DNA from: an uncultured Variovorax sp.
GTDB taxonomy: Bacteria; Pseudomonadota; Gammaproteobacteria; Burkholderiales; Burkholderiaceae_C
DNA length: 44,049 nt
Assembly: GCA_913776885.1 (NCBI GenBank)
Contig: CAJYQC010000199.1
Location: forward strand, 1 to 44,049
Direction of reading: 5' to 3'
In this document: one piece after another, positions 19,438 to 28,584 of the stretch
Numbering within the stretch: position 1 is the stretch's first letter
Layout of the letters: each line of letters begins with the position of its first letter
The notes under the pieces: generated by a model
Databases searched by the model: none
Seen by the model: the letters and a program-made list of their open reading frames with translations, nothing else
Told to the model about the DNA's origin: nothing
Program-made: the position numbers and the translations under genes

Positions 19438-20838
19438 ATGAACGGTGTCAACGACATGGCCGTCGGCCCCGGGGGCTTCGTGCCGCCGAATCCCGGCGGC
19501 GGCAACGCCAACGGCGACATGGCCGGCCTGCCCCCCGCATCGCGCGGCGGCGGCATGGGCGGCCTGGGCGCGCAGCCCGATTCCTTCACCGCCTGGCACG
19601 ACGCGCGGCGCCCGCATGCGGGCGACACGGCGCTCGCCGGCAACAACCCGCTCGTGGCCGCGGCGAATCCGCTGCTCGACCTGATCCCGCAGATCCGCGC
19701 CACCGGCCATCACCCCGCGCCCTCGCAGCTGCGCGAGCACCTGGTGGACGAGGTCCGCCGCTTCGAGACGCGTGCGCAGCAGGCGGGCATCTCGCCTGAG
19801 GTCATCATCGGCGCGCGCTACTGCCTGTGCACCGCGGTCGACGAGGCCGCGGCGCTCACGCCGTGGGGCGGCAGCATCTGGTCGTCGCAGAGCCTTCTGG
19901 TGATGTTCCACAACGAGACCTGGGGCGGCGAGAAATTCTTCCAGCTGCTGTCGCGCCTGGTGCAGAACCCGCAACAGCACCTGCACCTGATCGAGCTCAT
20001 CTATTTCTGCCTGGCGATGGGCTTCGAGGGGCGCTTTCGCGTCATCGACAACGGCCGCTCGCAGCTCGAGACGCTCAAGCAGCGGCTGCTGCAGATCATC
20101 CGGCAGACGCGCGGAGAAATCCCGGTGCCGCTGTCGCCGCACTGGCAGGACGGCAGCGCTCCGGTGCGCCGTTCGCGCAACTGGCTGCCCGTGTGGGCCG
20201 TGGGCGCGGTGGCGGCGGTGCTGCTGATGGGCGTGTTCGCGTTCCTCACCTTCAATCTCGCGGGCCACTCCGACGGCGCCTTCGCGGCCGTCAACGCGGT
20301 GCGCCTGCCGCAGGCCGAGCGTGCGGTCGTCATGCCGGCGCCGGTGCCGCGCCTGCAGCGCTTCCTCGAACCCGAGATCCGCGAAGGCCTGCTGACCGTG
20401 CGCGACGAGGCGGATCGCAGTGTCGTGGTGCTGCGCGGCGACGGCCTCTTCGCCTCGGGCTCCGATCGCGTGCTCGACCGCTACGCGCCGGTGCTCACGC
20501 GCGTGGCCGATGCGCTCAATTCCGTGGAAGGCAACGTGCTGGTCAGCGGCTTCAGCGACGACCAGCCGATCCGCAGCGTGCGCTTCCCCTCCAACTGGCA
20601 ACTCTCCCAGGCCCGCGCCGACGCGGTGAAGAAGATGATCGCAGCGCGCCTCGCGCGGCCCGAACGCCTGCGCGCCGAAGGCCGCGGCGACGCAGACCCG
20701 CTCGTGCCCAACGATTCCCCGGCCAATCGCGCGCGCAACCGCCGCGTCGAGGTGACGCTGCTGGTGGCGCCTGTGGCTCCCGCGCCGCTGGCAGTGCCCG
20801 CGCCCGCGCCCGCACCGCAGCCCGGAGGCAACCGCTGA
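19438..20838 (+). CDS. tssL: T6SS inner-membrane protein TssL with OmpA-like domain
   Basis: TssL is the DotU-like inner-membrane part of the T6SS core complex. The 466-aa protein has a Gly/Pro-rich N-terminal extension (about 80 aa). The cytoplasmic DotU domain includes ARYCLCTAVDEAAALTPWGG and GEKFFQLLSRLVQNP. One transmembrane helix (about 250-270: LPVWAVGAVAAVLLMGVFAF) is followed by a periplasmic OmpA-like peptidoglycan-binding domain (VSGFSDDQPIRS, NRARNRRVEVTLL). So it is an evolved TssL that can anchor to the cell wall itself. ATG 19438 follows a GAGGGA; GTG 19426, overlapping the tssK stop, is an alternative start. Its stop overlaps the tssM start (ATGA context TGATG). Confidence 0.94.
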   Translation: MNGVNDMAVGPGGFVPPNPGGGNANGDMAGLPPASRGGGMGGLGAQPDSFTAWHDARRPHAGDTALAGNNPLVAAANPLLDLIPQIRATGHHPAPSQLREHLVDEVRRFETRAQQAGISPEVIIGARYCLCTAVDEAAALTPWGGSIWSSQSLLVMFHNETWGGEKFFQLLSRLVQNPQQHLHLIELIYFCLAMGFEGRFRVIDNGRSQLETLKQRLLQIIRQTRGEIPVPLSPHWQDGSAPVRRSRNWLPVWAVGAVAAVLLMGVFAFLTFNLAGHSDGAFAAVNAVRLPQAERAVVMPAPVPRLQRFLEPEIREGLLTVRDEADRSVVVLRGDGLFASGSDRVLDRYAPVLTRVADALNSVEGNVLVSGFSDDQPIRSVRFPSNWQLSQARADAVKKMIAARLARPERLRAEGRGDADPLVPNDSPANRARNRRVEVTLLVAPVAPAPLAVPAPAPAPQPGGNR

Positions 20839-23800
20839 TGCTGCGCGCCGTCTTCCGTTTTCTCATCAGCCGCGACCTGTGGGTCTTCCTGGGCCTGGTC
20901 GCGCTCGCCTTCCTGATCTGGGTCATCGGCCCGGCCATCGCGGTGGGCCGCTACCGTCCGCTCGAGGACGAGATCGTGCGCATCGTGGTGATCGTGGCGA
21001 TGTTCACGATCTGGATCGTGCGCGTCATCTACCGCAAGTGGCGCGAGCGCCGTCTCAACGCGCAGCTGCTCAACCAGCTGCGCACGCCCACCAAGAGCGA
21101 GAAGGAGGCCAAGCCCGAGGACGCTCCGGAGATCAAGGAGCTGCAAAGCGGCTTCACCGACGCCACCAACATCCTGAAGAACATGCGCTTCGGCGCGGAT
21201 GCCGACGGCAAGCCCGCCAGCCGCTTCTCGCTGTTCGACCGGCAGTATCTCTACCAGCTGCCCTGGTACATCTTCATCGGCGCGCCGGGCTCGGGCAAGA
21301 CCACCGCACTGGTCAACTCCGATCTCGACTTCCCGCTGGCCGACCAGCTCGGCAAGGCCGCGGTGCGCGGCATCGGCGGCACGCGCAACTGCGACTGGTG
21401 GTTCACCAACGAGGCGGTGCTGATCGACACGGCCGGCCGCTACACCACGCACGAGAGCAACCGCGAGACCGACGAGGGCGAGTGGAAGGGCTTCATCGAG
21501 CTGCTGAAGAAGTTCCGCCCGCGCCAGCCGATCAACGGCGCGATCCTCACCATCAGCATCGCCGACCTGCCGCTGGCCGACGACGCCCAGCGGGCACGCC
21601 ACGCGATGGCGCTGCGCAAGCGGCTGCTGGAATTGCGCAACGACCTGGGCATCGACTTCCCGGTGTACGTGCTGGTCACCAAGACCGACCTGCTGGCCGG
21701 CTTCAACGAGTACTTCGGCTCGCTGGGCCGCACCGAGCGGCAGCAGGTGTGGGGCTTCACCTTCCCGATCCAGGGCAACCCGGCGAAGGCGGGCAAGGGC
21801 AGCAAGGTCGCCGCGCCGGTGGGTGCCGACCTGCGCGAGCGCTTCCACCAGGAATACAAGCTGCTGCACCAGCGCCTGGACGAGCGCCTGCCCGAGCTGC
21901 TGGCGGCCGAGTCCGACCCGATGCGCCGCGCACAGGCCTACCTGCTGCCGCAGCAGTTCGCGAGCTTCGAGGACATCCTCGGCACCTTCCTGGCCGACGT
22001 GTTCAACCCGTCGAAGTTCGAGGCCGCGTCGATGCTGCGCGGCGTGTACTTCACGAGCGGCACGCAGGAAGGCACGGCCTTCGACCGCGTGATGGGTGCC
22101 ATCAAGCGCTACCTGCAGGTCAATGCGCCGCCGGCGCCGCCGCCGGGCCCGGGCAAGAGCTACTTCCTGAAGGACCTGCTGCAGCAGGTGATCTTCCGCG
22201 ACGCGGGCGTGGCAGGCACCAACCTGCGCTGGTACCGCCGCAAGCGCGCCATCGACATCGTGGGCTACAGCGTGATCGGCGTGCTGCTGGTGCTGCTGCT
22301 GGGCGCCTGCGTGAACAGCTGGCGCAACAACAAGGAGTACGTGGCCGAGGTCGACACCAACGCCAAGGCCTTCAACAAGGCGGCGGCGCGCGGCGAGCTG
22401 CCCACGGTGGTCGACACCAGCGGCGACATCGCGAGCTCGCTGCTCATCCTCGACCGGCTGCGCGACCTGCCGAAGTCCAGCCAGTTCGATATCGGCGATC
22501 CGCCCACCTCCTACCGCTTCGGGCTGTACCAGGGCGAGAAGCTGCAGGCCGCGACCGACGGCGTCTACCAGCGCGCGCTCGAGACCGTGCTGCTGCCGCA
22601 GGCCGCGCAGCGCGTGGAGCAGTCGCTGCGCGAAGCGGCGAAGAACGACGCCGAATACAGCTACGAGGCGCTCAAGGCCTACCTCATGCTGTACGACGCC
22701 GAGCGCTACGACGCCGACTTCCTGCAGGCCTGGCTGCTCACCGACGTCGACCGCAAGATCGGCGCCTCGCTCACGCGCGAACAGCGCGCCAACCTCGAGT
22801 CGCACCTGAAGGCGCTGTTCTCGGGCCGCGTGGTGACTTCGCCGTTCGCCAAGGACGACAAGCTCATCACGCAGACGCGCGAGCGTCTGGCCGGTGTGCC
22901 GCTGGCGCAGCGCTCGTACGCGCGGCTGCGCCGCATCCTGCTGCAGACCAGCGCGCCCAACGCCTTCAGCATCGCCGAGGCGGGCGGCGCCGAGTCGGCG
23001 CTGGTCATCCGGCGTGCGAGCGGCAAGCCGCTGACCGACGGCATTCCCACGCTCTTCACCTACCGCGGCTACTGGGACATCTTCGACAAGCGCATGGCCG
23101 AGACCACGCTGTCGCTCGAGCAGGAAGACCGCTGGGTGCTGCAGATCCGCGCGCCCGGCATCGCCGACATCACCTCGCGCGAACTGCTGCTGCGCGAGGT
23201 GCGCCGGCTCTACCTCACCGACTACATCAAGGTGTGGGACGACTACCTCGTCGACATCCGCCTGGCCGACAGCCGCTCGCTGCTGCAGAGCATCCAGATG
23301 ACGCGCGTGCTGTCGACCGCCGAGTCGCCGATGTCGCGCATCATCCGCGGCGCCGCGCGCGAGACCGACCTGCTGCGCAACCACGACGAGGCCGCGCGCA
23401 GCCTGCTCGACCAGGCGCAGAACCGCGTGCAGAGCACGCGCGAGCGCATCGAGCAGCTCATCGGCCAGCCCGACGGCAGCCAGCGCCGCAACACCCGCGT
23501 GGACCGCCCCGAGTCGCTGGTGGACAACCATTTCGAGCCGCTGCGCCGCATGGTCACCGCGCCCAGGCAGGGCGGGCAGGCGCCCATCGACGCGACCGCC
23601 GCGCTCATCAACGAGCTCTACAACTTCCTCACCGCCACCGACACCGCGCTGCGCAGCGGCAACATCCCGCCGACCAGCGACGCCGTCACCAAGGTGCAGG
23701 CCGAGGCCGGGCGGCTGCCGGTGCCTTTCCAGGGCATGCTGAACGACCTTTCCGCCACCGCCTCGTCGAAGGCGGCGGCGGTGACGCGGCAGAACATCGG

Positions 23801-24500
23801 GCAGAGCGCGGCCGCCAGCATCGGCACCTTCTGCAACCAGGCGATCGCGGGGCGCTACCCGTTCTCGCGCGGCTCCAGCCGCGACGTGGCCGCGGGCGAC
23901 TTCGCCCAGCTGTTCGCGCCGGGCGGGATGATGGACGACTTCTTCCAGAAGAACCTCATCACGCAGGTCGACACCTCGGTCAACCCGTGGGCCTTCAAGC
24001 GCGGCGTGGACGGCAGCGCCGCCGGGCGATCGGCCTACCTCGATTCGTTCCAGAAGGCGCAGGCCATCCGCGACGTGTTCTTCTCGGGCATGGCGGGCGG
24101 GCGCACGCCTTCGTTCACCATCGACATCCGGCCCGAGGACATGGACGCGGCGCTCACGCAGTTCACGCTCGACGTCGACGGCCAGACGGTGCGCTATGCG
24201 CACGGCCCGCAGGCGCCCAGCACCATCAAGTGGCCGGGCCCGCGCAACAGCAACCAGGTTCGCCTGCAGGTGACCACCGCCAACGGCACGCCGGCCGGCG
24301 GCATCGTGACCGAGGGGCCCTGGGCGCTGCACCGGCTGTTCGACAAGGCTTCCATCTCCGCTGGCAGGTCGCCCGAGTCCTTCAACGCCAGCTTCGACCT
24401 GCAGGGCAAGAAGGTGGTGCTCGCGGTCACGGCCAACAGCGTCTACAACCCGCTGCGCCTGCCGCAGATGAACAGCTTCTCGTGCCCCGGGAAATCATGA
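20838..24500 (+). CDS. tssM: T6SS inner-membrane protein TssM (IcmF family)
   Basis: TssM spans the inner membrane and reaches through the periplasm to TssJ, forming the ribs of the membrane complex. The 1220-aa protein starts with two transmembrane helices (LWVFLGLVALAFLIWVIG and IVVIVAMFTIWIVRVIYRKW). A cytoplasmic NTPase-like domain has Walker A GAPGSGKTT at 148-156 and NCDWWFTNEAVLIDTAGRY. A third helix lies at about residue 475-495 (VGYSVIGVLLVLLLGACVNS), and a long periplasmic region ends in the TssM C-terminal beta domain (VRLQVTTANGTPAGGIVTEG). Length is normal for the family. The Walker A motif is intact, so this version may bind nucleotide, which not all TssM proteins do. Confidence 0.96.
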   Translation: MLRAVFRFLISRDLWVFLGLVALAFLIWVIGPAIAVGRYRPLEDEIVRIVVIVAMFTIWIVRVIYRKWRERRLNAQLLNQLRTPTKSEKEAKPEDAPEIKELQSGFTDATNILKNMRFGADADGKPASRFSLFDRQYLYQLPWYIFIGAPGSGKTTALVNSDLDFPLADQLGKAAVRGIGGTRNCDWWFTNEAVLIDTAGRYTTHESNRETDEGEWKGFIELLKKFRPRQPINGAILTISIADLPLADDAQRARHAMALRKRLLELRNDLGIDFPVYVLVTKTDLLAGFNEYFGSLGRTERQQVWGFTFPIQGNPAKAGKGSKVAAPVGADLRERFHQEYKLLHQRLDERLPELLAAESDPMRRAQAYLLPQQFASFEDILGTFLADVFNPSKFEAASMLRGVYFTSGTQEGTAFDRVMGAIKRYLQVNAPPAPPPGPGKSYFLKDLLQQVIFRDAGVAGTNLRWYRRKRAIDIVGYSVIGVLLVLLLGACVNSWRNNKEYVAEVDTNAKAFNKAAARGELPTVVDTSGDIASSLLILDRLRDLPKSSQFDIGDPPTSYRFGLYQGEKLQAATDGVYQRALETVLLPQAAQRVEQSLREAAKNDAEYSYEALKAYLMLYDAERYDADFLQAWLLTDVDRKIGASLTREQRANLESHLKALFSGRVVTSPFAKDDKLITQTRERLAGVPLAQRSYARLRRILLQTSAPNAFSIAEAGGAESALVIRRASGKPLTDGIPTLFTYRGYWDIFDKRMAETTLSLEQEDRWVLQIRAPGIADITSRELLLREVRRLYLTDYIKVWDDYLVDIRLADSRSLLQSIQMTRVLSTAESPMSRIIRGAARETDLLRNHDEAARSLLDQAQNRVQSTRERIEQLIGQPDGSQRRNTRVDRPESLVDNHFEPLRRMVTAPRQGGQAPIDATAALINELYNFLTATDTALRSGNIPPTSDAVTKVQAEAGRLPVPFQGMLNDLSATASSKAAAVTRQNIGQSAAASIGTFCNQAIAGRYPFSRGSSRDVAAGDFAQLFAPGGMMDDFFQKNLITQVDTSVNPWAFKRGVDGSAAGRSAYLDSFQKAQAIRDVFFSGMAGGRTPSFTIDIRPEDMDAALTQFTLDVDGQTVRYAHGPQAPSTIKWPGPRNSNQVRLQVTTANGTPAGGIVTEGPWALHRLFDKASISAGRSPESFNASFDLQGKKVVLAVTANSVYNPLRLPQMNSFSCPGKS

Positions 24501-24503
24501 ACA

Positions 24504-24594
24504 GCCCCAGGCTTCGCGCACTTCGTGTCGCTCCTCCTACCCACTTGCAGGAGGCAACACCAGCGGGCCGGCAAAGCTGGCTTCGCGGTGTTCC
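24504..24594 (-). repeat. Structured intergenic repeat, copy C (inverted)
   Basis: This is the reverse complement of copies A and B, more diverged but with the CTTCGCGCACTTCGTGTCGC core intact and the GCCGG/AGCTGGC stem degraded. It fills most of the gap between tssM and tagF, beginning 3 nt after the tssM stop. Confidence 0.75.
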
Positions 24595-24630
24595 CGGCAC
24601 TCGCCGCGATGTCGTCTTGAGGCATAGGCC

Positions 24631-25344
24631 ATGAACAGCAGCATTCCTCCGCATGCCTGGGTGCCGGTCGACGAGCAGATCGGCTGGTACGGCAAGCTGC
24701 CCGCCGCCGGCGACTTCCTCTACCGCCGCATGCCGCGCGAGCTGCAGGCCTGGTGGGACCGCTGGATGCAGAACGGCCTGGGCAGCTTCAAGCGCTGGCC
24801 CGACGCCATGACGCGCCACTATGCGGTGGCTCCGGTGTGGAATTTCGCGATCCCTGCCACGCAGGGCGTCGACGCGGTCCAGTTCGGCTGCATCGCGCCG
24901 AGCTGCGACCGCGTGGGCCGCTACTACCCCGTGTGCATCACCCTGCAGGTGGCTGCGCGCAGCTACCGCCCGTCGGTGCTCGAAGGCTCGGCGGAGTGGT
25001 ACTGGCAGTGCGGCAGCGCGATGCTGCAGGCCATCCGCCACGGTGTGGCGCCCGACCAGTTCGACAGCCAGGTGCTGGCGGCCGGCCGTGCGGGCTTCCA
25101 GACCGCCAGCGGCGGCTCGGACGACATCCTTTCGATCCTCGGGCCTACGGCCGGTGGCGCCAGCGCCCAGCAGCGCCTGGGCTGGCCCGAGCTTCCACTG
25201 TGTTTCGACCCCTTCGGCAGCACCAGCTACTGGTGGACCAACCAGGCCGACGGGTCGCCGTTGCGCACCGCGGCCCATGGCGGCGGGCTCAACACGCCGC
25301 TGTTTTCCAAGTTGTTTTCGCAGGGACATGTGCCATGGGCATGA
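24631..25344 (+). CDS. tagF: T6SS regulator TagF (ImpM family)
   Basis: TagF is a post-translational repressor of T6SS assembly; in Pseudomonas it acts independently of, but together with, the PpkA/PppA/Fha pathway. The 237-aa protein has the family opening IGWYGKLPAAGDFLYRRMPR with WWDRWMQNGL shortly after, then the DRVGRYYPVCITL block and a late FGSTSYWWTN. It is a single-domain TagF (no PppA fusion), consistent with a separate pppA gene in the same locus. ATG 24631 has GAGG about 10 nt upstream. A 91-nt gap with no recognisable gene separates it from ppkA. Confidence 0.92.
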   Translation: MNSSIPPHAWVPVDEQIGWYGKLPAAGDFLYRRMPRELQAWWDRWMQNGLGSFKRWPDAMTRHYAVAPVWNFAIPATQGVDAVQFGCIAPSCDRVGRYYPVCITLQVAARSYRPSVLEGSAEWYWQCGSAMLQAIRHGVAPDQFDSQVLAAGRAGFQTASGGSDDILSILGPTAGGASAQQRLGWPELPLCFDPFGSTSYWWTNQADGSPLRTAAHGGGLNTPLFSKLFSQGHVPWA

Positions 25345-25435
25345 ACAAGAAGAGCCAGGTCGGCCGAGGAGCCCGGAGGGGGGCTGAACGCCATGGGGGC
25401 CATGGAGGTGGCCGCCCTGCAGGAGGGAGAGAAGC

Positions 25436-27496
25436 ATGACGAGCACGCACGGCACCGAAAGCCCGGCGGGCGACACGCAGGACGAGCGCCCGCATCCGCT
25501 GGGCGCGAACCACCGCCTCGACGAGTTCGAGCTGCTCGAGGTGATCGGCGAGGGCGGCTTCGGCATCGTCTACCGCGCCTACGACCACTCGCTGCAGCGC
25601 GAGGTCGCCATCAAGGAATACATGCCCGCCATGCTCGCGCGCCGCGTGGGCGACAACAGCGTGCACGTGCGCTCCGAGCGCCTCACCGCGACCTTCCAGG
25701 CGGGCCTGCGCAGCTTCATCAACGAGGCGCGCACCCTCGCGCAGTTCAGCCACCCGGCGCTGGTGCGGGTGCATCGCTTCTGGGAGGCGAACTCGACCGC
25801 CTACATGGCGATCCAGCTCTACAAGGGCCGCACGCTGCGCCGCCTTGCCGAAGACGAGCCCGGCAGGATCACCGAGCCCTGGCTGCTTGGCATGCTGGGG
25901 CCGCTGCTGGGCGCCCTGGAGACGCTGCACCGCAGCCAGTGCTTCCATCGCGACATCGCGCCCGACAACATCTTCATCCAGCAGGACGACATGCCGGTGC
26001 TGCTCGACTTCGGCGCCGCGCGCAAGTCGATCGCCGACCTCGTCGACGAGGTGGCGGTGATGGTGAAGTCGGGCTACTCGCCCATCGAGCAGTACGCCGA
26101 CGACAACACGCTGCTGCAGGGCGCGTGGACCGACCTGTACGCGCTGGGCGCGGTGCTCTACCGCGCGGTCACCGGCCACCCGCCGCCTTCGGCCGTGGTG
26201 CGCAGCGTGCAGGACGCCTATGTGCCGCTGTCATCCATGGGCCGCGACGACCTGAGCCCTGCCTTCTGCGCCGCCATCGACCACACGCTGGCGGTGCACA
26301 GCAAGGACCGCACGCAGACCGTGGCCGCCTTCGCCGCGGAACTCGGGCTGGTGAAGCTGGGCGACATCTACGTGAGCGGCATGGGCGTGCCGGCAACGAT
26401 CATCCCCGCCGCGCCTGTGTCGGCCACGCCGCCGCCGCCGCAGCTGACGCCGCAGCAGTTCTCGCCGGTGTCGGCGCCGGCGCCGCTGGAGCCGATGTCG
26501 ATGCCCATGCCGGCGGCCGCGCCCGAACCGGTGCGCGCTCCCGCGCCGGCGCCCGCGCCGCGCCCGGTGCAGGAAGACCGCGGCGCCCGCGCCAAGGCCC
26601 AGGCCGCGCAGAAGGGCGCGGCTGCAGCGCCTTCCCCGAAGCACAAGCCCAGGCGCCCGCCATGGGTCATGGTCGGTGTGCTGGTGGTCGCCCTGGTGGC
26701 AGTCGGCGCCTGGATCGGCCTGCGCCTCACCTCGGGCGTGCAGCCGCAGGAGCAGAAGACCGCGATGGTGCCGGTGCCGCCGCCGACGGAGCCCATGTCG
26801 AGCAACACTGCGCCGCCGGCTGCGATGCCGCCCGCGGCCGGCACCGGCACCGCGCCGGCCGCCACCGATGGCGTGCCGCCAGCCGTCGCTGGCGCCGCCC
26901 AGCCGCCGGCAGCGGCGGCGAGCGCTCCCACCGCTGGCGCGCCGCTGACGCCGCTCGAAAACGTGCCGTCCACCACGCCCGCGGCCACGACGACGACGCC
27001 CGCCACGCCGACGCCGCCGCCCGAAAACGCCCTCGCGACCGCCGAAGCCGAGGACTGGAACCTCGCGCAGAGCGAGAACACGCGCGAAGGCTACGAAGCC
27101 TATCTGCGCCGCTACCGCCGCGGCCTGCACGCCAGGGAAGCACGCAACGCCATCGCCGAGATCAACCGCGTCTCGCCGCCCTCGGTGCCCGTGGCTCCCG
27201 GCACGCAGCCGCCCGGAACCGCCGTCGCAGGCGCCACCCCCGGCACCCCGGGCGCCACGACCACCGCGCCGGCGGCAGCCCCCGGCATGGGCCGCGTGCT
27301 GTTCAACGTGCGGCCCTGGGGCCAGGTGTTCGTCGACGGTGCGGACCGCGGCGTCAGCCCGCCGCTGAAGTCGCTGTCGCTGCGACCGGGCATCTACAAC
27401 ATCGAAGTGCGCAACGGTGATCTCGAGGTGTACCGGCAGCGCGTGACGGTGCAGGACAGCAAGTCGGCGCCGGTGGTGAGCCACGAGTTCAAGTAG
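25436..27496 (+). CDS. ppkA: T6SS serine/threonine protein kinase PpkA-like, with PEGA-like domain
   Basis: PpkA-type kinases phosphorylate T6SS FHA proteins and start apparatus assembly. The 686-aa protein has an N-terminal kinase domain (about 30-310) with G-loop GEGGFG at 38-43, Lys60 in VAIKEY, HRDIAPDN with catalytic Asp173, and DFGAA with Asp191. All catalytic residues are present, but HRDIAPDN has Ala where most kinases have Lys (HRDLKPEN); a variant seen in this bacterial group. A Pro/Ala linker precedes one transmembrane helix near residue 410-430 (MVGVLVVALVAVGAWIGL). The periplasmic part ends in a PEGA-like domain (GRVLFNVRPWGQVFVDGADR), which could sense envelope signals. ATG 25436 follows AGGAGGGAGA. 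A hairpin terminator follows the gene. Confidence 0.93.
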   Translation: MTSTHGTESPAGDTQDERPHPLGANHRLDEFELLEVIGEGGFGIVYRAYDHSLQREVAIKEYMPAMLARRVGDNSVHVRSERLTATFQAGLRSFINEARTLAQFSHPALVRVHRFWEANSTAYMAIQLYKGRTLRRLAEDEPGRITEPWLLGMLGPLLGALETLHRSQCFHRDIAPDNIFIQQDDMPVLLDFGAARKSIADLVDEVAVMVKSGYSPIEQYADDNTLLQGAWTDLYALGAVLYRAVTGHPPPSAVVRSVQDAYVPLSSMGRDDLSPAFCAAIDHTLAVHSKDRTQTVAAFAAELGLVKLGDIYVSGMGVPATIIPAAPVSATPPPPQLTPQQFSPVSAPAPLEPMSMPMPAAAPEPVRAPAPAPAPRPVQEDRGARAKAQAAQKGAAAAPSPKHKPRRPPWVMVGVLVVALVAVGAWIGLRLTSGVQPQEQKTAMVPVPPPTEPMSSNTAPPAAMPPAAGTGTAPAATDGVPPAVAGAAQPPAAAASAPTAGAPLTPLENVPSTTPAATTTTPATPTPPPENALATAEAEDWNLAQSENTREGYEAYLRRYRRGLHAREARNAIAEINRVSPPSVPVAPGTQPPGTAVAGATPGTPGATTTAPAAAPGMGRVLFNVRPWGQVFVDGADRGVSPPLKSLSLRPGIYNIEVRNGDLEVYRQRVTVQDSKSAPVVSHEFK

Positions 27497-27536
27497 CCGG
27501 ATCCGGCGGCCCGGCCGCCTCCGGGCCGCGACCCGC

Positions 27537-27561
27537 CCCGGCTTCCTGAGCGGAAGCCGGG
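27537..27561. terminator. Hairpin terminator between ppkA and comM remnant
   Basis: Perfect 10-bp stem CCCGGCTTCC / GGAAGCCGGG with loop TGAGC, in the gap between convergent genes, so it may serve both strands. The T-rich tract on the + side is weak (CTTGTGCTCTT). Confidence 0.7.
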
Positions 27562-27594
27562 AGCGCGCCCTTGTGCTCTTATATATATCTCGCC

Positions 27595-28256
27595 TCAGGC
27601 GGCTCCCCGCAACGCCCTGCGGTACTGCACCGCCTCCGCCAGGTGCCCGACCTGCACTGCCTCCGACCCCGCCAGGTCCGCGATCGTGCGCGCCACCTTT
27701 AGCGCGCGGTGCGTGCTGCGCGCGGACCATCCGAGCTTGGCGGCCGCGTTGAACATGAAGGCGCGGGCCGTGTCGTCGAGCGCCGCGTGGCGGTCGATGG
27801 CCGCGCCGTGCAGCGACTGGTTGGCATGGCCCTGGCGCTGCATCGCGCGCTCGCGTGCGGCGACGACGCGTTCGCGGATGCTGTCGGTGGATTCGCCCGG
27901 AGGCGCTTCGAGCAGCAGCTGGGCCGAGACCGGCGGCACCTCGATGTGCAGGTCGATGCGGTCCAGCAGCGGGCCGCTGAGCTTTCCCTGGTAGCGCGCC
28001 ACCTGCTCCGGCGTGCAGCGGCAAGGCCATGCCGAGGAGCCGAGATAGCCGCACGGGCAGGGGTTCATCGCGGCGACGAGCTGGAAGCGCGCCGGAAATT
28101 CGGCGCGCTGCGCGGCGCGGGCGATGGTGATCGTGCCGGTCTCCAGCGGCTCGCGCAGCGCCTCGAGGGCGGATCGGGCGAATTCGGGAAACTCGTCGAG
28201 GAAGAGGACGCCGTGGTGCGCGCGCGAGATTTCCCCGGGCCGTGGCGGCGAGCCGC
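27595..28256 (-). pseudogene. comM: comM (yifB) 3' remnant, interrupted by transposon
   Basis: ComM is a Mg-chelatase-like AAA+ helicase that promotes branch migration during natural transformation. Only the C-terminal 220 residues or so remain of about 500. Reading from the break on the minus strand gives GSPPRPGEISRAHHGVLFLD (the Walker B strand, LFLDEFPEF), then ALREPLETGTITIARAAQRA, AAMNPCPCGYLG and the C-terminal helical domain ending AVQYRRALRGAA. The Walker A half and everything before the Gly-rich motif is absent. Immediately upstream the frame meets a stop (TAG) in foreign sequence. An internal ATG (28068) could give a 157-aa product but with no active site. The 5' half is not found elsewhere in the window. 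Confidence 0.93.
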
Positions 28257-28270
28257 TGGTCAGCTACGTG

Positions 28271-28302
28271 CTATTTGAGAAAATTACCCCTCTATTTGAG
28301 AA
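28271..28302 (+). repeat. Two 11-bp direct repeats at transposon left end (putative TnsB sites)
   Basis: CTATTTGAGAA occurs at 28271-28281 and 28292-28302, a 21-bp period, 14 bp in from the inferred end. Length, spacing and position fit TnsB-binding sites of Tn7-like ends. No further copy was seen in the window in either orientation. The rest of the 28303-28584 stretch holds no gene I can support. Confidence 0.6.
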
Positions 28303-28584
28303 TTTCGAAGGCGGCCCCTTCCGCTCGTCGGTCGTCCAGATACGGAGTGGCCCAAGACGGCAGCGGATGAGCCAGAGGATGTGTTCACCTCGACCCGCGG
28401 CTGACTACTACAAATGGCCGCAACGATGTCGTAGAATTTCTCCAGGGCACTTCCGTCACCCTGCTGGCCGACCGCGCAAATGCGTAGGCGAAGACTGCTT
28501 CAGGTCAACGGCGTATTCATTGCTTACCACCCCTCTGAGGTCTGGTAAGTCGGCCACCTGCACCTCGCAGATGAGGAGATGGAT

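Noticed and set aside
20481-24332. 1283-codon open frame antisense to tssM
   Set aside because: GC-rich shadow of a strongly conserved gene; composition is His/Arg/Val-repetitive with no domain.
25345-25439. 32-codon frame overlapping the tagF stop
   Set aside because: Gly/Arg-rich low-complexity sequence with no similarity; likely untranslated spacer.
26231-28054. 607-codon minus-strand frame covering the ppkA 3' half and comM
   Set aside because: Runs through two real genes in the wrong frame; the comM reading is in a different frame with clear homology.
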